Assembly: GCA_933228675.1 (NCBI GenBank)
Contig: OW121743.1
Coordinates: 56,337,798 to 56,401,797, forward strand
DNA length: 64,000 nt
Direction of reading: 5' to 3'
Source of the DNA: Stomorhina lunata
Lineage: Eukaryota > Arthropoda > Insecta > Diptera > Rhiniidae
The notes under the pieces were generated by a model. The model had not been told where the DNA came from. It saw only the letters and a program-made list of their open reading frames with translations, and searched no databases. The position numbers were made by a program, and so were the translations under genes. Shown here in pieces: positions 1 through 12,364 of this stretch (position 1 is the stretch's first letter; every line of letters begins with the position of its first letter).

Positions 1-310
1 ATAATACAAATTTTATGTTTAAAAATTTCTCAGATTTGAATAGATTCCCCAAAATCTATAAAAATTGGACCCATATATTTACTCTTAGTACCGAAATTAA
101 AATATACACAAATATCCAGAAATTTTTCGTACAGATACAAAATTTACCACAGCTATGTTATTGTTGTAACTTCGATATTAATGGCTATGTTGTTGTTGTA
201 ACTTCGATATTAATGGAAATATCGCGGAAGTGACAGTTCTTGGTCGGAATACTAAGATTCCTAGTCATTCTTTTACGAAGAACCGTGGGAGCATACCACA
301 GATATAATTT

Positions 311-417
311 GACCTACACACATTTTAAATGTGAATCGTTGCCAACCAATACAAATTATACTACAGCTATAATTTGTATCGGTTGGCAACAGTCCATTTT
401 TAAATTATGTGTAGGTC
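311..417. repeat. Imperfect 50-bp inverted repeat (hairpin/MITE-like)
   Basis: Two arms of about 50 bp (311-360 and 368-417) are inverted complements with roughly 80% identity by eye and a 7-base loop. Both ends read GACCTACACA when viewed from outside, and the inner arm contains GTTGCCAACC. It could be a small fold-back transposon or a pre-miRNA-like hairpin. No target duplication was recognised. Confidence 0.7.
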
Positions 418-900
418 ATCTGATAGCCGACCTAGGCTGACAATAATATTTTCTTAGCAGCTTTTTTTAGAAAATTTTAAAATAGTCGATGCTAATGTTT
501 TACTTACTGTTATTTATCGCTTTAGTTTATTATGTTGTCTCTTGTTGGCTGTTGATTATATTTTATTTGGGGAGGGAAACTTTACTGGGAACGTTGACGT
601 ATTAATGATCTATTGTTTAACATTTTTTTCGCTTTTTAAATTAAATCTATTAATGTTTTCCTCTGAACGAAAAACATTGTTTTGTTCAAATGTTTCTAGT
701 ATTTGGTTTGGCTTAAAGTACGTGTTTTTGTTTTCAATGAAGTAAAGATAGTTAAGTACGAAGATATAGCAACAAATAAAATTGGGTAAAATTTTTTAGA
801 ATTTACTCCTAAAGGTTTTCTTAATCTTCTTTCTTTCATTCTTTAAATGGCGTATATATGCAACCTCTTAAGGTCAAAGGTTGAGTATATTTTAGAATTC
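418..900. other. Intergenic AT-rich DNA, nothing recognised
   Basis: No coding exon, RNA gene or tandem repeat could be supported. Short open frames here show no recognisable protein features. Confidence 0.5.
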
Positions 901-920
901 TATTCCCTGTGATCTCGATC

Positions 921-1223
921 TTATATTTTCCAATTTCGTAGGCCAAGATTTGAACGATTTTCTTCTACTTGGTCTTTCCATCGAAGTTTCGGACGTCCTC
1001 TTCTATGAGTTATCTCGGGATGATTTTCGAGCAATTTTCTTGCTGAAGTATTTTTATCCAATAGCACAACATATCCTAGCCAACGCAGCTGCTGCTGTTT
1101 AATGTGTTTTACAATGTCCGATGTCAGCTCATTTTACATTCGATGTCGATATTCATTGTTGACACAGACTGGTCCAATGATTTTTCGTTGAATCTTCCTA
1201 TCAAAAAATCTCAGAACAGCTTC
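921..1223 (-). pseudogene. Non-LTR retrotransposon ORF2 C-terminal remnant
   Basis: Read on the minus strand, a continuous 101-codon frame with one internal stop (TAA at 1134-1136) carries the conserved tail found after the reverse transcriptase of many insect non-LTR elements. Seen in order are RKIQRKIIGPV, NEYRHRM, DIVKHIKQQQLRWLGYV and GRPKLRWKDQVEEN. Only about 100 residues remain; the catalytic YxDD region is absent. The internal stop and truncation mark it as dead. A related, more decayed copy lies at 32650-32835. Clade assignment is not possible from this part alone. Confidence 0.8.
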
Positions 1224-1444
1224 ATCTCCCTATGCAAAAACCCACGATTTAGAACCACTTAGTACCGGAACGTCTCGAAAATCTCAAAATTCTGCGATAT
1301 TGCAGTTACAAAGACAACATAAGCTTTTTATAGAGCGTAACTATATATTGAACGTTAAAACTCTAGAGCTATTGAATTTCGCTCGCTGTCCAGTTTTATC
1401 CAGTTCAGTTTTATTAGTACGTAACCAAAACAGAATTTGGGTTC

Positions 1445-1590
1445 CTTCAGGTCATGATCAGTTTTGCAGCAATCGGTCTACATTTGACCATAGCTCCCAT
1501 ACAAACTCTTCTGTTAAAACGCACTAAATGAGACAAAATCACAAAAACGCTCGTAAATCTGAAGATAATGGAAATTTTAAGTTTATTTTT
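1445..1590 (-). repeat. Fragment of dispersed repeat (GGGAGCTATGGTC family)
   Basis: Contains the reverse complement of the phrase GGGAGCTATGGTCAAATG followed by text also found in the copies at 42.9, 54.5 and 56.1 kb. It is a short diverged fragment of the dispersed family described at 57290-58250. Confidence 0.65.
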
Positions 1591-1610
1591 TGCATTTGTA
1601 ACAACTGCAG

Positions 1611-1715
1611 TCGAATCGCCGCGGTATAGCAGGTTAGTCATCCGCCTAGCATACCAGAGGTCCCAAGTTCGATCTCCGGCCAGACCCACTTGAAAAAAAT
1701 AATAAAAAAAAAACG
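1611..1715 (+). repeat. tRNA-derived SINE-like unit with A-rich tail
   Basis: A tRNA-like stretch has an A-box-like TAGCAGGTTAGTC at 1627-1639 and a B-box-like AGTTCGATCTCC at 1676-1687, about 50 bases apart as in an RNA polymerase III promoter. It is followed by an A-rich tail (about 1693-1712). I could not fold a clean acceptor stem, so a functional tRNA is unlikely and a tRNA-derived SINE or tRNA pseudogene is the better reading. Confidence 0.55.
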
Positions 1716-2056
1716 GCATTTCACTTCATAACTCAGTTAGCCACTGGTTATTTAGTATTAGCCTATGTAAAACATGTCAAACTAATGCATTTGCCGTTCG
1801 GAGCCAGGCTTAAAACGTAGGTCCCTTTCAATGAGTCTAAAAATAGAATAGGATGCAGCTCATTGTCTGAGAGAAGTAACCCTTCTTCTAATTGGAATGT
1901 TGTCGGGGAATTATATATATAATATATAACAACTGTAATCATTTTTTCAAATTTCGAGATAATCGGTCCACATTTCAGCCTAGCTTTCATATAAGTCCAA
2001 ATGATGGAAATAGCTTTAATTTGGAAATAGCTTTAATACAGCAAAATTTACCAAAT

Positions 2057-2081
2057 ATCTTATATTCTTAAACGAGCAATA

Positions 2082-2166
<85 letters not shown>

Positions 2167-3614
2167 GCTATCTCGAAAACGGCTCTAACGATTTTGATAA
2201 AATTGGGACAGTGGGTATCTTTTTTGATGTATAGGTCGAAGAAGAAGGGACTTTTGGAACTTTTTAAAAAGGGGAAAAAATCGAAAACGCTATGTCTCCT
2301 AAAGTAATAGGTATAGAAACAAAATTAAAATTACGTTTTAAACAGCTTTGAAAATAAGCGGACAGGTGTTTGGTACTTTTTTGAAACTATGTTCGATAGG
2401 GGATAAAAAAGGGTGAAAATAGTTTTTTTTGTACCTTTTTAACCCACTCTTATATTTTAAACTAAAGAATATAGAAAGAAACTTGGAACTGCAATCAATA
2501 GATGTAAAAAAAACATGAAACACGTATTTGGTACTTTTTTTGATTTTGGAGCCAAAATGGATAAAAAAAGGGATAAAATGATAACTTAACATCTTCAAAG
2601 TAATATGAATAGGAACATTATACATTATGTTAAATGCGTTTTAAAAAAATGTACCGAATTCAATTGGCACCAAAAAAGTACCAAATATACATATGGAACT
2701 TTTAGAAATTAGGGAATAAAAAGGGGGAAAAATTAGTATTATTTGAAACAAATGAATGTTTGTCTGTATGTATGTTCTTTATAGAATAGTAAACTGTGAA
2801 TTTGATTGTGTTATGCTCTTTAGCGAAGATGTTGCGGATAAGCCGGCGAAGGTTTTAAAGTTGATAAGACTAATTTCCGACAGATGGCGCCACTGAAAAT
2901 TACTAAAAATTAATTAAATCGTAAACTGTACATTTGATCATGCTATGATCTTTAGCAAAGTTGTAGCGCATGAGCCGACGAAGGCTTTTTAGTTGGTATG
3001 AATAATTTCCGACAGGTGGCGCTACAGAAACTTACTCAAAGTCAATTTAATCGTAATCTGTACATTTAATCATGCTACAATCTTTAGCAAAGTTGTTGCA
3101 CATGAGCCGACGAAGGTTTCTTAGTTGGTATGAAGAAATTTCGACAGGTGGCGCTACTGAAATTTACTCAAAGTCAATTTAATCGTATGCTGTACATTTA
3201 ATCATGCTATAATCTTCAGCAAAGTTGTTACGGATAAGCCGAAGAAGTTTTATGAATTGGAATAAGCAAAGTCCGACAGGTGGCGCCACAGAAAACTACT
3301 CAAAATGAATTAAATCGTAAACTGTGCATTTGATCAGACTATAATCTTTAGCAAAGTTGTTGCGTATGAGTCGACGGAGGTTTCTGTTGATATGAATAAT
3401 TTCCAAAATAATTCAAAATGAGTTAAACTGTAAACTATGCAAACTATGTGTTGGTCGGACAAAATAAATCAAATAATTCAAAATTAACTGAATATCTTTG
3501 TCTTTCCTCTAAATTTATTTTAGCACTTTATAATATAAAATATATAAAAACTTTAAAATTTTCCTCAAAATGCTTATCATAAAGCTCCGAGCAAGGCTCG
3601 GTCTACCAGGTACT
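2057..3614 (+). mobile_element. Helentron/INE-like non-autonomous element, copy A
   Basis: Full-length copy in the orientation used to define the family. It starts with ATCTTATATTC, then an AATTGTATATATA seed expanded to a TA array (2085-2161). A middle segment and five tandem units of about 132 bp follow; each unit contains a phrase like TCCGACAGGTGGCGC. It ends with the stem-loop CCGAGC-AAG-GCTCGG about 13 bases before the terminus CCAGGTACT (3614). Internal TA microsatellite, minisatellite and a 3' terminal hairpin are the architecture of Helentron-associated INE/DINE-1 elements. No coding capacity and no terminal inverted repeats were seen. Copies B, C and D lie at 15.5, 20.3 and 16.7 kb. 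Confidence 0.7.
2085..2161. repeat. (TA)n microsatellite inside copy A
   Basis: Pure TA run at the position where the other copies of the element have TA runs of different length, so it grew from a seed carried by the element. Confidence 0.95.
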
Positions 3615-5800
3615 TTGTCTTTATACAGGAAAAAGAACACCTTTGACCTTAGTGGTGAAGGGTATCGTATGGTCGGGCTATAGCATTTCCTTACTTGTTT
3701 TTTTCTTAACTACATCTTTACCCACAACTGTTAGTTGAGAGCATTTTATTGCGTTTGCATCTTGAATTTATAATAAAGTGACTCAATTTATTCAGGGTTT
3801 AAATAAAGTCAATTCAATTAAGTAGAACAAAATTATGGTCAATGACAAAATGAATAAATAATATTAAAAAAAAAATTAAATAACAATAATAATTACATTT
3901 ATTTAGTAGCAAAACAAATTGCGGTTGAGAGATGCAAAATAAAAAAAAGTACATTTCTTTGTTTAAGCAATTTTTTTTTGCAACATCATTAACCATAGAA
4001 GGAGTTTGAGAGGGGGAAAAACGTCACCTCAATAGCCTTCTGATATTAAAAGATCAAAAAGTCATAAGATTTTTTTTTGTAGAGAAAAGTAGTAATTTTT
4101 GTATTGTAGTAAAGGGTGTGGGTTACTCGTAATTTAATGATTTAGAATATGCAATAATTAATATAATTATGTAGATATAAAACTTTCTTGTTCACATTAA
4201 ACTTTATTGACTTTTATAAATGATTAACTAAAATTTGCCTATAAATATTGATAATGACCTTCACATCCGGTCCATCTTCATTCTTAAATTTTGTCTCTTC
4301 AAATTTTTTTTCAAGGATTCCCTTGAATTTCCTTTTAAGTCATTTAAGACAAATATTTACTCCCACCCAGATTCTTTTTTGCTGACTAAAATCTTAAAGA
4401 TTTTTGTTTTGGTTAAACCTCAGCTTCTGCCAAATTGACTCATTTAGTCACTGACTGCGTGTGTTTTTCCCATTTTTTTTCTACACATTCATCATTGATT
4501 GTGTTGAGAAGGGGGAATTTTGAACTAAAAATTCATTGTCTCTTAAAAAAGAGTACGATAGATGGTAAAGGTAGTAGAGCGAACAGGTAAACATCTTCTT
4601 AATATTTTAGTTTAGTTTTTTTTTTGCTTTAATGCCTACCGTTTTTATTGCTTTAGTTCGTTCATTCATTAAATATCTTTTGAAAAGTTTGTTAACCCTT
4701 TTTCGGAAAATAACAGAAAAATAAGATAATACAAAAACACAGAAATGAAATACCAACTAAAATACGTTACATGTTTGAGTGTGTTTAAAACATTTGATCA
4801 TGTTAACAACTAAATATGGTGCATCATCTTTAAACAATGCAACAAATATTTGTTTACTGTATGGCAATAGTGTTGGTAGTGGGGGTACTAAAGGGAAATC
4901 TGAAATGTACAAATTTAAAATACAATATTGTTTAGTTTATCTAGTCAAAAATATTTTCACAGCTTGTTTTATTAAACTAGTATCAATTTAATACAATTCA
5001 TATATCGTGACCCGAAGTTACGTAACCCTGATTTTCGAGATATTTGAGTGACTTTTGAAAAAGGGATTTGGGCTCAAGGAAATAATAGATTATTTCTAAT
5101 GAATTTAAATAGGCACACTTTTTTTTAATAGTTTAAACAATTAATAAAGCTCTATAGTCGGTCAAGGCCCAATGAGGTCAAGTTTATATCACTTTTCAAT
5201 AAATATTCTCATATGTATAACTTTTTCTTAAACTTTACTATATTTCTTCTGAGCTAAATTATCTCATCATAGAAACATTTTCACCAGATTTATATATATT
5301 CTATAGTGTCATTTTCGACAAAAGATCTGAGATCGCAAATGGACCGATATTTTGGATGTTTATAATCACGGGTAGGCGCAACGAGAACAGAACAAAAAAT
5401 AGTCGCCAGAGTTGCCGTTTTTTTATACTTTTAACTAAAATAGGTAATTTTTTCAATGTGTAGTTCTAATGTTTTGAAAAGTTTTCTACTCCATTTTGTT
5501 TAAATATTTTTATCAAACATTTTTCTATAGAAAACATTTTTCTATAGAATACACAATCAATTAAACGTAGTGATGTTCGTTCAAACTCAATGAGTTAAAT
5601 TGATGATTATCTCTGCAATTTGACAACTCGACTGTGGTCGAGGGCGCTAAGTGCTAATGACGTCCTGTGGCGAGACAGAAATTGCAATCCACTAGCCGCG
5701 TTCAAAAATAATTTTTTCAGTTTTTCTCCACACTTACTTTTCTGATTTTCAAAATTAATAATTTAGAAATTAAATGAACTCAAGCCTGATTAAACCTAAT
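3615..5800. other. Intergenic AT-rich DNA with repeat fragments
   Basis: No gene recognised. At 3630-3705 there is the dispersed-repeat phrase GTGGTGAAGGGTATCGTATG, also present at 41.5, 46.8, 52.7 and 55.9 kb. The rest is low-complexity AT-rich sequence with short open frames of no recognisable character. Confidence 0.5.
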
Positions 5801-5809
5801 TTTTCGAAA

Positions 5810-7085
5810 ATTTTTTTGCCAAAATTTTTTTTATGAAAAATTTTCAATAGAAAATTTTTTTATTTGGGAATTAATTATTCGAACTTTAGAATTAATTGAA
5901 AAATTTTTTATTAAAAGTTTTTCTATAGAAAAATGTTTTTATCAATTTTTTTTATCAAAAATTTTTTAATAGAAAATTTTTTTATCAAAAATGTTTTTAT
6001 CAAATTTTTGTTATCAAAAATTTTTGTTATCAAAAATTTTTTAATAGAAAATTTTTTTATTAAAAATTTTTTAATAGAAAATTTTTTTATTAAAAATTTT
6101 AGTATAGAAAATTTTTGTATCAAAAATTTTTCTGTGGAAAATTTTTTTATCAAAAATTTTTCTGTGGAAAATTTTTTTATCAAAAATTTTTCTATAGAAA
6201 ATTTTTTATTAAAAATGTTTCTTTAGAAATTTTTTATCAAAAATTTTTCTGTAAAAATTTTTTATAGAAAATTTTTTTAATCAAAAATTATCCCAATTGT
6301 TTCCATAAAAAATTATCCAAATTGTTTCCATATTTTTTTTTATCAAACATTTTTCTTAGAAAATTTTGCTATCAAAAATTTTCTTATAGACATTTTTTTT
6401 ATCAAAAATTTTGCTATCCAAATTTTTTTATCAAATTGTTTCCAAATTTTTTTTTCAAAAATTTTGCTATCAAAAATTTTTTTATAGAAATTTTTTTATC
6501 AAAAATTTTGTAACAGAAAATTTTTTTTTATCAAAAATTTTGCTACAGAAAATTTTTTTTATTGACAATTTTTCTATAGATAATTTTTCTATAGATAATT
6601 TTTCTATAGATAATTTTTCTATATATAAATTTTTTTATCAGAAATTTTTCTATATATAAATTTTTTATCAAAAATTTTTTCTATAGAAATTTTTTTTTCA
6701 AAAATTTTTCTATATTTTTTTTAAAAAAATTTTTATGTATTTTTTTTTTTTAATTTTTCTATAAAAAATTTTTTATCAAACATTTTTTATAGGCAATATT
6801 TTATCAAAAATGTTTCTATAAAAATTTTTTCATCAATAATTTTTCTATAAAAAATTTTTTATCAAAAATTTTCTTATCAAAAATTTTGCTATAGAAAATT
6901 TTTTTTTATTAAAAATTGTTCTAAGAAGATTTGAAAATTTTTTGATACAAAAATATTTTTATCGAAAAATTTTCTATAAAATATAGTTTTTATCGAATAA
7001 TTTTCTAAAGAAACATATTTTGATTAAACATTTTTCTATAAAAAATATTTGGATCGAAAATATTTAAAAAATATTAGAATCTAAA
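5810..7085. repeat. Diverged ~30-bp AT satellite array S1
   Basis: About 1.25 kb of degenerate tandem units with a core like TTTTTCTATAGAAAATTTTT alternating with TTTATCAAAAA. Units vary by base changes and 1-3 base indels, so this array is older than the homogeneous ones at 28, 44 and 50 kb. The palindromic CTATAG core links it to arrays S6 (49.3 kb) and S7 (55.7 kb). Open frames on either strand reflect the repeat only. Confidence 0.9.
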
Positions 7086-8640
7086 ATTGTTTAATATTAG
7101 AATATCTGTTTTGAAAAATATTCCCAAAATTTATAAAAATATTCCCAGTGCTTACAAAAATAATAGTGTCGTGGCAACAATAACCTTGTCAATATCCAAA
7201 ATCCAACTGAATGATTTTAATACTCATTTTCACGAGTTTATTTGATCGTGATATTTACGAAAATTACATTCATCGGCTACTGGTGGTATGGGCTGCCTAC
7301 TCCTGTTTATAAAAGACTTATCTGTGGAAAGTTTTTGCAAAAAACTTTAATTATCTTTAGATTTGTAAGAGTTTTTTTCGATTTGTGGGATATTTAGGAA
7401 TTGTTGTTTTATGGGAGGTATGGTCAAATTTGAAGAATATATTTTGACCTAATCGTAAGAGTTTATGTTAGTAATTTTTTATACCTTTCAGACCATAGGG
7501 TATATTGGGTTTGTGCTGATGTTTATAAAGCACAGAAATATTGGTCTGCGACCCAACTTTTAGTATACTGATCAACTCAGAATTACTCCCTGAGTTGATT
7601 TAACGATGTACGTCTGGCCGGGTAACTGGGAGCTTAAGTTCAGAATTTGGGGTCCTTAGACGAATCAGGAGGGGAGCTATATGCCCCCAAAAAAGGGTAT
7701 CTCGGGGTTTTTTTTTTTTTAATTAAAATGATCCAGAAGTCACATTTTTGATCTGATGTAAAATATTTTTATGTATACGAAATCTGCTAGCTGAGATCTA
7801 CAAACATAATTTTCATCATAAGATGAAAATTTAAACAAAAGCAACTGCCAAGAACTTTACATTAAAACTGAACGAATTTTATAGGTTTTAAGGATTTAGC
7901 TAAACGATGCCATATAGAATCTAAGGGGAAAATGCTTTTAATGTCTAGGAGTTGCAAATCTTAAAATAAAAAATATATACGGAAGCGTACCACTAGATGG
8001 TATCACAATTTAATGTGACTCAACATTGACAAATTAATACTTCTTTTTATAAATTATGGATGGAGATGTTTGCCGTTCTAATTTATTTGGCCATTACCTA
8101 ACGGGACTCGTTTATATTATATAGATGATTTTAAAGCTTTATTTACTTGTTTTTACTCAAAATATCATTAAAAACTTTTTTTGTTTAATCTTTTCCATAT
8201 TCCCTCTTGGTACTTTTTTTGTAACATAAGTACTTATTTCTATCCCATCTCTATACTTTAACATGTGCAACACTAGACATTTATGGATTTTGCAGCCATA
8301 TTTGTAAGTATGTGAATACAAGTGCAAAGAAAGCTGGAAAAAACTACATAATACCTGTGATTTCTGTGAACTAAGCCTGATGGTTGGCCCAAAACATTCA
8401 TACGCAACATGATACAGGTACAAATGATTGTACGACTTAGTCATGTTAACGAAAATATGGTAAAGTAGAATAAGTCGAAAATAAGAAACTGTGGTGGGAT
8501 AAAGTATAGAAAATATGTATCTAAGAACTATAGTTAAAAGGTGACCGATTGCCACAAAATGTATACACTGGCTGGTATTTATATAAAACTTATTTTTGCA
8601 AAATTTAATGGTCATTTCAGTCATAGTTTATAACTTAATA
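7086..8640. other. Intergenic DNA with dispersed-repeat fragments
   Basis: No gene recognised. The stretch around 7200-7290 (TTCACGAG, GATCGTGATATTTACGAAAA, TGGTGGTATGG) recurs near 42050-42120 and partly at 55045-55085, so it belongs to an unnamed dispersed repeat. A 155-codon minus-strand open frame at 8157-8624 shows no recognisable domain and lies in repeat-rich DNA. Confidence 0.45.
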
Positions 8641-8939
8641 GCTTTTAACTGACCTTTGTGGCATTTTAGTGGTTTCCAGGAGTGGTTTTTATATGAAAGC
8701 TATGGTGAAATTTGGACCGATACCTAACAAATTTTTTATACTGACCTCAACTTCTCTGTACTAAATTAAGTCGTCATAGCTTTTATAATTGTATTCAATT
8801 TATGAGCATTAATGTGATTCCCTGGGCGGGGTTATATGGGAGCTTTAACTAAATGTTGACAGATTTGGCCCATTTTCAGTACACAACATATCAGTACATA
8901 ACCAAATACTTTTGTATAACTTTGTCTCCCTAGCTCTTC
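8641..8939 (+). repeat. Dispersed repeat R1, left part (split by mariner)
   Basis: Matches the intact copy at 57290-58250 up to the CCCTAGCTCTTCG region, including GGCGGGGTTATATGG. The match resumes at about 10207, after the mariner insertion. Confidence 0.75.
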
Positions 8940-10206
8940 GAATTGAAATAAAACACAAGAAAATCGTTTTAATGTCCATCAATTTGGCTTTATTGGAAGG
9001 ATAATTTTATGCCATTAATGTTTAAATATGATTTCGGGCCGCCGCGGCTGACTCGAATAAAGCCAATTCTACAGGTCCAATTTTCAACTACTTTTTCGAG
9101 CATATGGGGCCGTATGTTGGCAATAACGCCACGAATGTTGGCTTCCAAGTCCCCTAACGTTTCTGGTTTGTTGGCGTAGACGAGCGACTTCACATATCCC
9201 CAAAGAAAATAATCCAGTGGTGTCAAATCGCACGATCTTGGTGGCCAATTGACAGGTCCATTCCGCGAAATTATGCGCTCATCGAATGTTTCCTTCAATA
9301 AATCAAATGTGACGTGCGCTGTGTGGCATGTAGCTCCGTCTTGGTGGAACCACAACTTATCCACATTCATGCCATCCAATTGGGGAACAAAATAGTCGGT
9401 TATCATGGCTCTATACCGGTCTCCATTTATGGTAACTGACTCTCCAGCATTATTTCGGAAGAAGTATGGCCCAATGACTCCACCAGCCCATAGAGCACAC
9501 CAAACAGTCAGTTTTTGTGGATGTAATGGCGTCTCAAGGGTCTCATGTGGATTCTCTTCACTCCAAATGCGCCAATTTTGCTTGTTGACGTAGCCATTCA
9601 ACCAAAACTGAGCCTCATCACTGAACAAAATTTTGCGATGAAAATCAGCATCGAGATCAATCTCATTTTCGGCCCATACACCAAAATCACGACGCATTGC
9701 ATGGTCTCGCGGCTTTAATTCTTGCACAAGCTGGATCTTGTAAGGTCGCAAGCCAAGATCTTTGCGCAAAATCTTCCATAAAGTTGATGGACAAAGCTCC
9801 AATTGCTGTGCACGGTGGCGAATCGATTCATTCGGGTCCTCTTCAACACTTTGCTCTACAGCTTCAATTGTTTCTTCGGTGCGCACTGTTCGACGTCGCT
9901 GCGGATGCGTTTTATCACATAGAGTAAACGTAGTGCGAAAACGATCCATGGTTAACCGAATTAATTGGTCTGATGAACGATTATGTCGACCATAAAATGG
10001 ACTGAGCTTGCGGTAAACTTCGCGAACTGAACCATTATTTTCGAAATAAATTTGCACGATTTGCAAGCGTTGTTCTTTTGTCAACCTGTTCATGATGAAA
10101 TGGCAAACCAAACTAAATATTAATCACTTGACAGCTGACAAAATGGCCGCCAGTTAAAAAAGTGATGCCAACTTAAAGTTCTATACCTCAATAAAAAACA
10201 CCCGAT
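8940..10206 (-). mobile_element. Mariner transposon, DD41D (rosa-like), ~1.27 kb
   Basis: The boundaries come from comparison with uninterrupted copies of the host repeat at 57.5 kb and 62.05 kb. The flanks match up to about 8940 and again from about 10207, leaving ~1.27 kb, the normal size of a mariner. In transposase orientation the 5' end reads CGGGTGTTTTTTATTGAGG (about 10187-10205), next to a TA that could be one target copy. I did not find a matching inverted repeat at the left (3') end, so that end may be eroded or truncated. Confidence 0.75.
8990..10111 (-). CDS. Mariner-family transposase, DD41D type
   Basis: An uninterrupted 373-codon frame encodes a Tc1/mariner transposase that would cut and paste the element at TA sites in the nucleus. 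The N-terminal ~120 residues form the paired-type helix-turn-helix region (TKEQRLQIVQIYFENNGSV near the start; second helix region ending TLWKILRKDLGLRPY). Catalytic residues visible are the first Asp in LFSDEAQFWLNGY, the second in FHQDGATCHTA and the third in LTPLDYFLWG. There are 41 residues between the second and third, giving DD41D rather than the DD34D of classical mariner, which is the published signature of the rosa group. Methionine 7 (MNRLTKEQR) is an alternative start. Length is slightly above the usual ~345 residues. No frameshift or stop is seen. Confidence 0.9.
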   Translation of the reverse strand: MVCHFIMNRLTKEQRLQIVQIYFENNGSVREVYRKLSPFYGRHNRSSDQLIRLTMDRFRTTFTLCDKTHPQRRRTVRTEETIEAVEQSVEEDPNESIRHRAQQLELCPSTLWKILRKDLGLRPYKIQLVQELKPRDHAMRRDFGVWAENEIDLDADFHRKILFSDEAQFWLNGYVNKQNWRIWSEENPHETLETPLHPQKLTVWCALWAGGVIGPYFFRNNAGESVTINGDRYRAMITDYFVPQLDGMNVDKLWFHQDGATCHTAHVTFDLLKETFDERIISRNGPVNWPPRSCDLTPLDYFLWGYVKSLVYANKPETLGDLEANIRGVIANIRPHMLEKVVENWTCRIGFIRVSRGGPKSYLNINGIKLSFQ

Positions 10207-11520
<1,314 letters not shown>

Positions 11521-12184
11521 AATAATTGGTCCCTCAAACTGAATCTAGTTATATACAAACCATAAGCACTTCTTTTGTCAATCTGAAACATTATTTCGTA
11601 TTCATTTTCATTATAGACTTATATCTTTTTAGCAATTAACCACTACTCCTGGTGTTAATACAATTAGCTTAAAATGGTGTTAATTTCCTCCTTCTTCTGC
11701 TCCTCATCTTAAACACATTTCGCCAACTTTTCAAAGAGTTTCCCCCCTCATATGAAACACACTTTTGACTTAATTAAAAATCGAGTCATGCTTGACTAAC
11801 TCTACTTGAATACATCTGCAATTTTCTGATACGTTTTATAAATACCTAAAAGATCCAAACGATGTATTACAAAACCAAAGTGATATTCTCTCGTTCGGTT
11901 GAATATTTTTAATACTTTAGTTTACAATTTCTTTAGAAAATGATTAATTCCCTCACACCACAATTTCAAATATTTATAGTCACTTCCTTTTTTAAGAGCA
12001 ATAACGTTTTTGCTTGTATATTTTTTTGAGTAAATTTATAAACGTTGGGGTTTTTTGCTGTTATTGCAAAATAAATTAAATACTTATGTAGTTAAATTAG
12101 ATTTAGACTGGATGATTTTTTCTTATAAGGTATAAAATCATTATAATGAGCTCTAAACGGGGAAGCATTTTATAATTTATGCCC
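11521..12184. other. Intergenic, nothing recognised
   Basis: AT-rich DNA without supported gene or repeat structure. Confidence 0.5.
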
Positions 12185-12364
12185 CTATTGTCGTTCTCAA
12201 CTCAACTCAATTTGGTCGTCTGCCAGTCGAAACAACTTTCACTCAACCAAATTATTTTTTTATATTACGAAACTTGAAAAACGTTGAGTTCTGCAATATC
12301 AAAAAATTATATGGTTGAGTGAATTATCGTAGACCAAACTGAGTTGAGTTGAGAACGCCAATAG
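12185..12364. mobile_element. 180-bp fold-back (MITE-like) element
   Basis: Outer arms are CTATTGTCGTTCTCAACTC... at 12185 and its near-perfect inverted complement ending ...GAACGCCAATAG at 12364, about 37 bp each. An inner inverted pair (ACTCAACCAAATTAT / ATATGGTTGAGT) continues the pairing, so most of the unit folds on itself. No coding capacity. Target duplication not clear. Confidence 0.75.

Noticed and set aside
1611..1690. Functional tRNA gene
   Set aside because: Pol III box-like motifs are present, but I could not pair a full acceptor stem or a convincing anticodon arm.
5923..6659. Phe/Ile/Lys/Asn-rich open frames on both strands
   Set aside because: Artefacts of the diverged AT satellite S1; no sign of coding selection.
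8157..8624. 155-codon minus-strand frame
   Set aside because: No recognisable domain, signal peptide or splice context in repeat-rich AT DNA; chance open frame is the simpler explanation.
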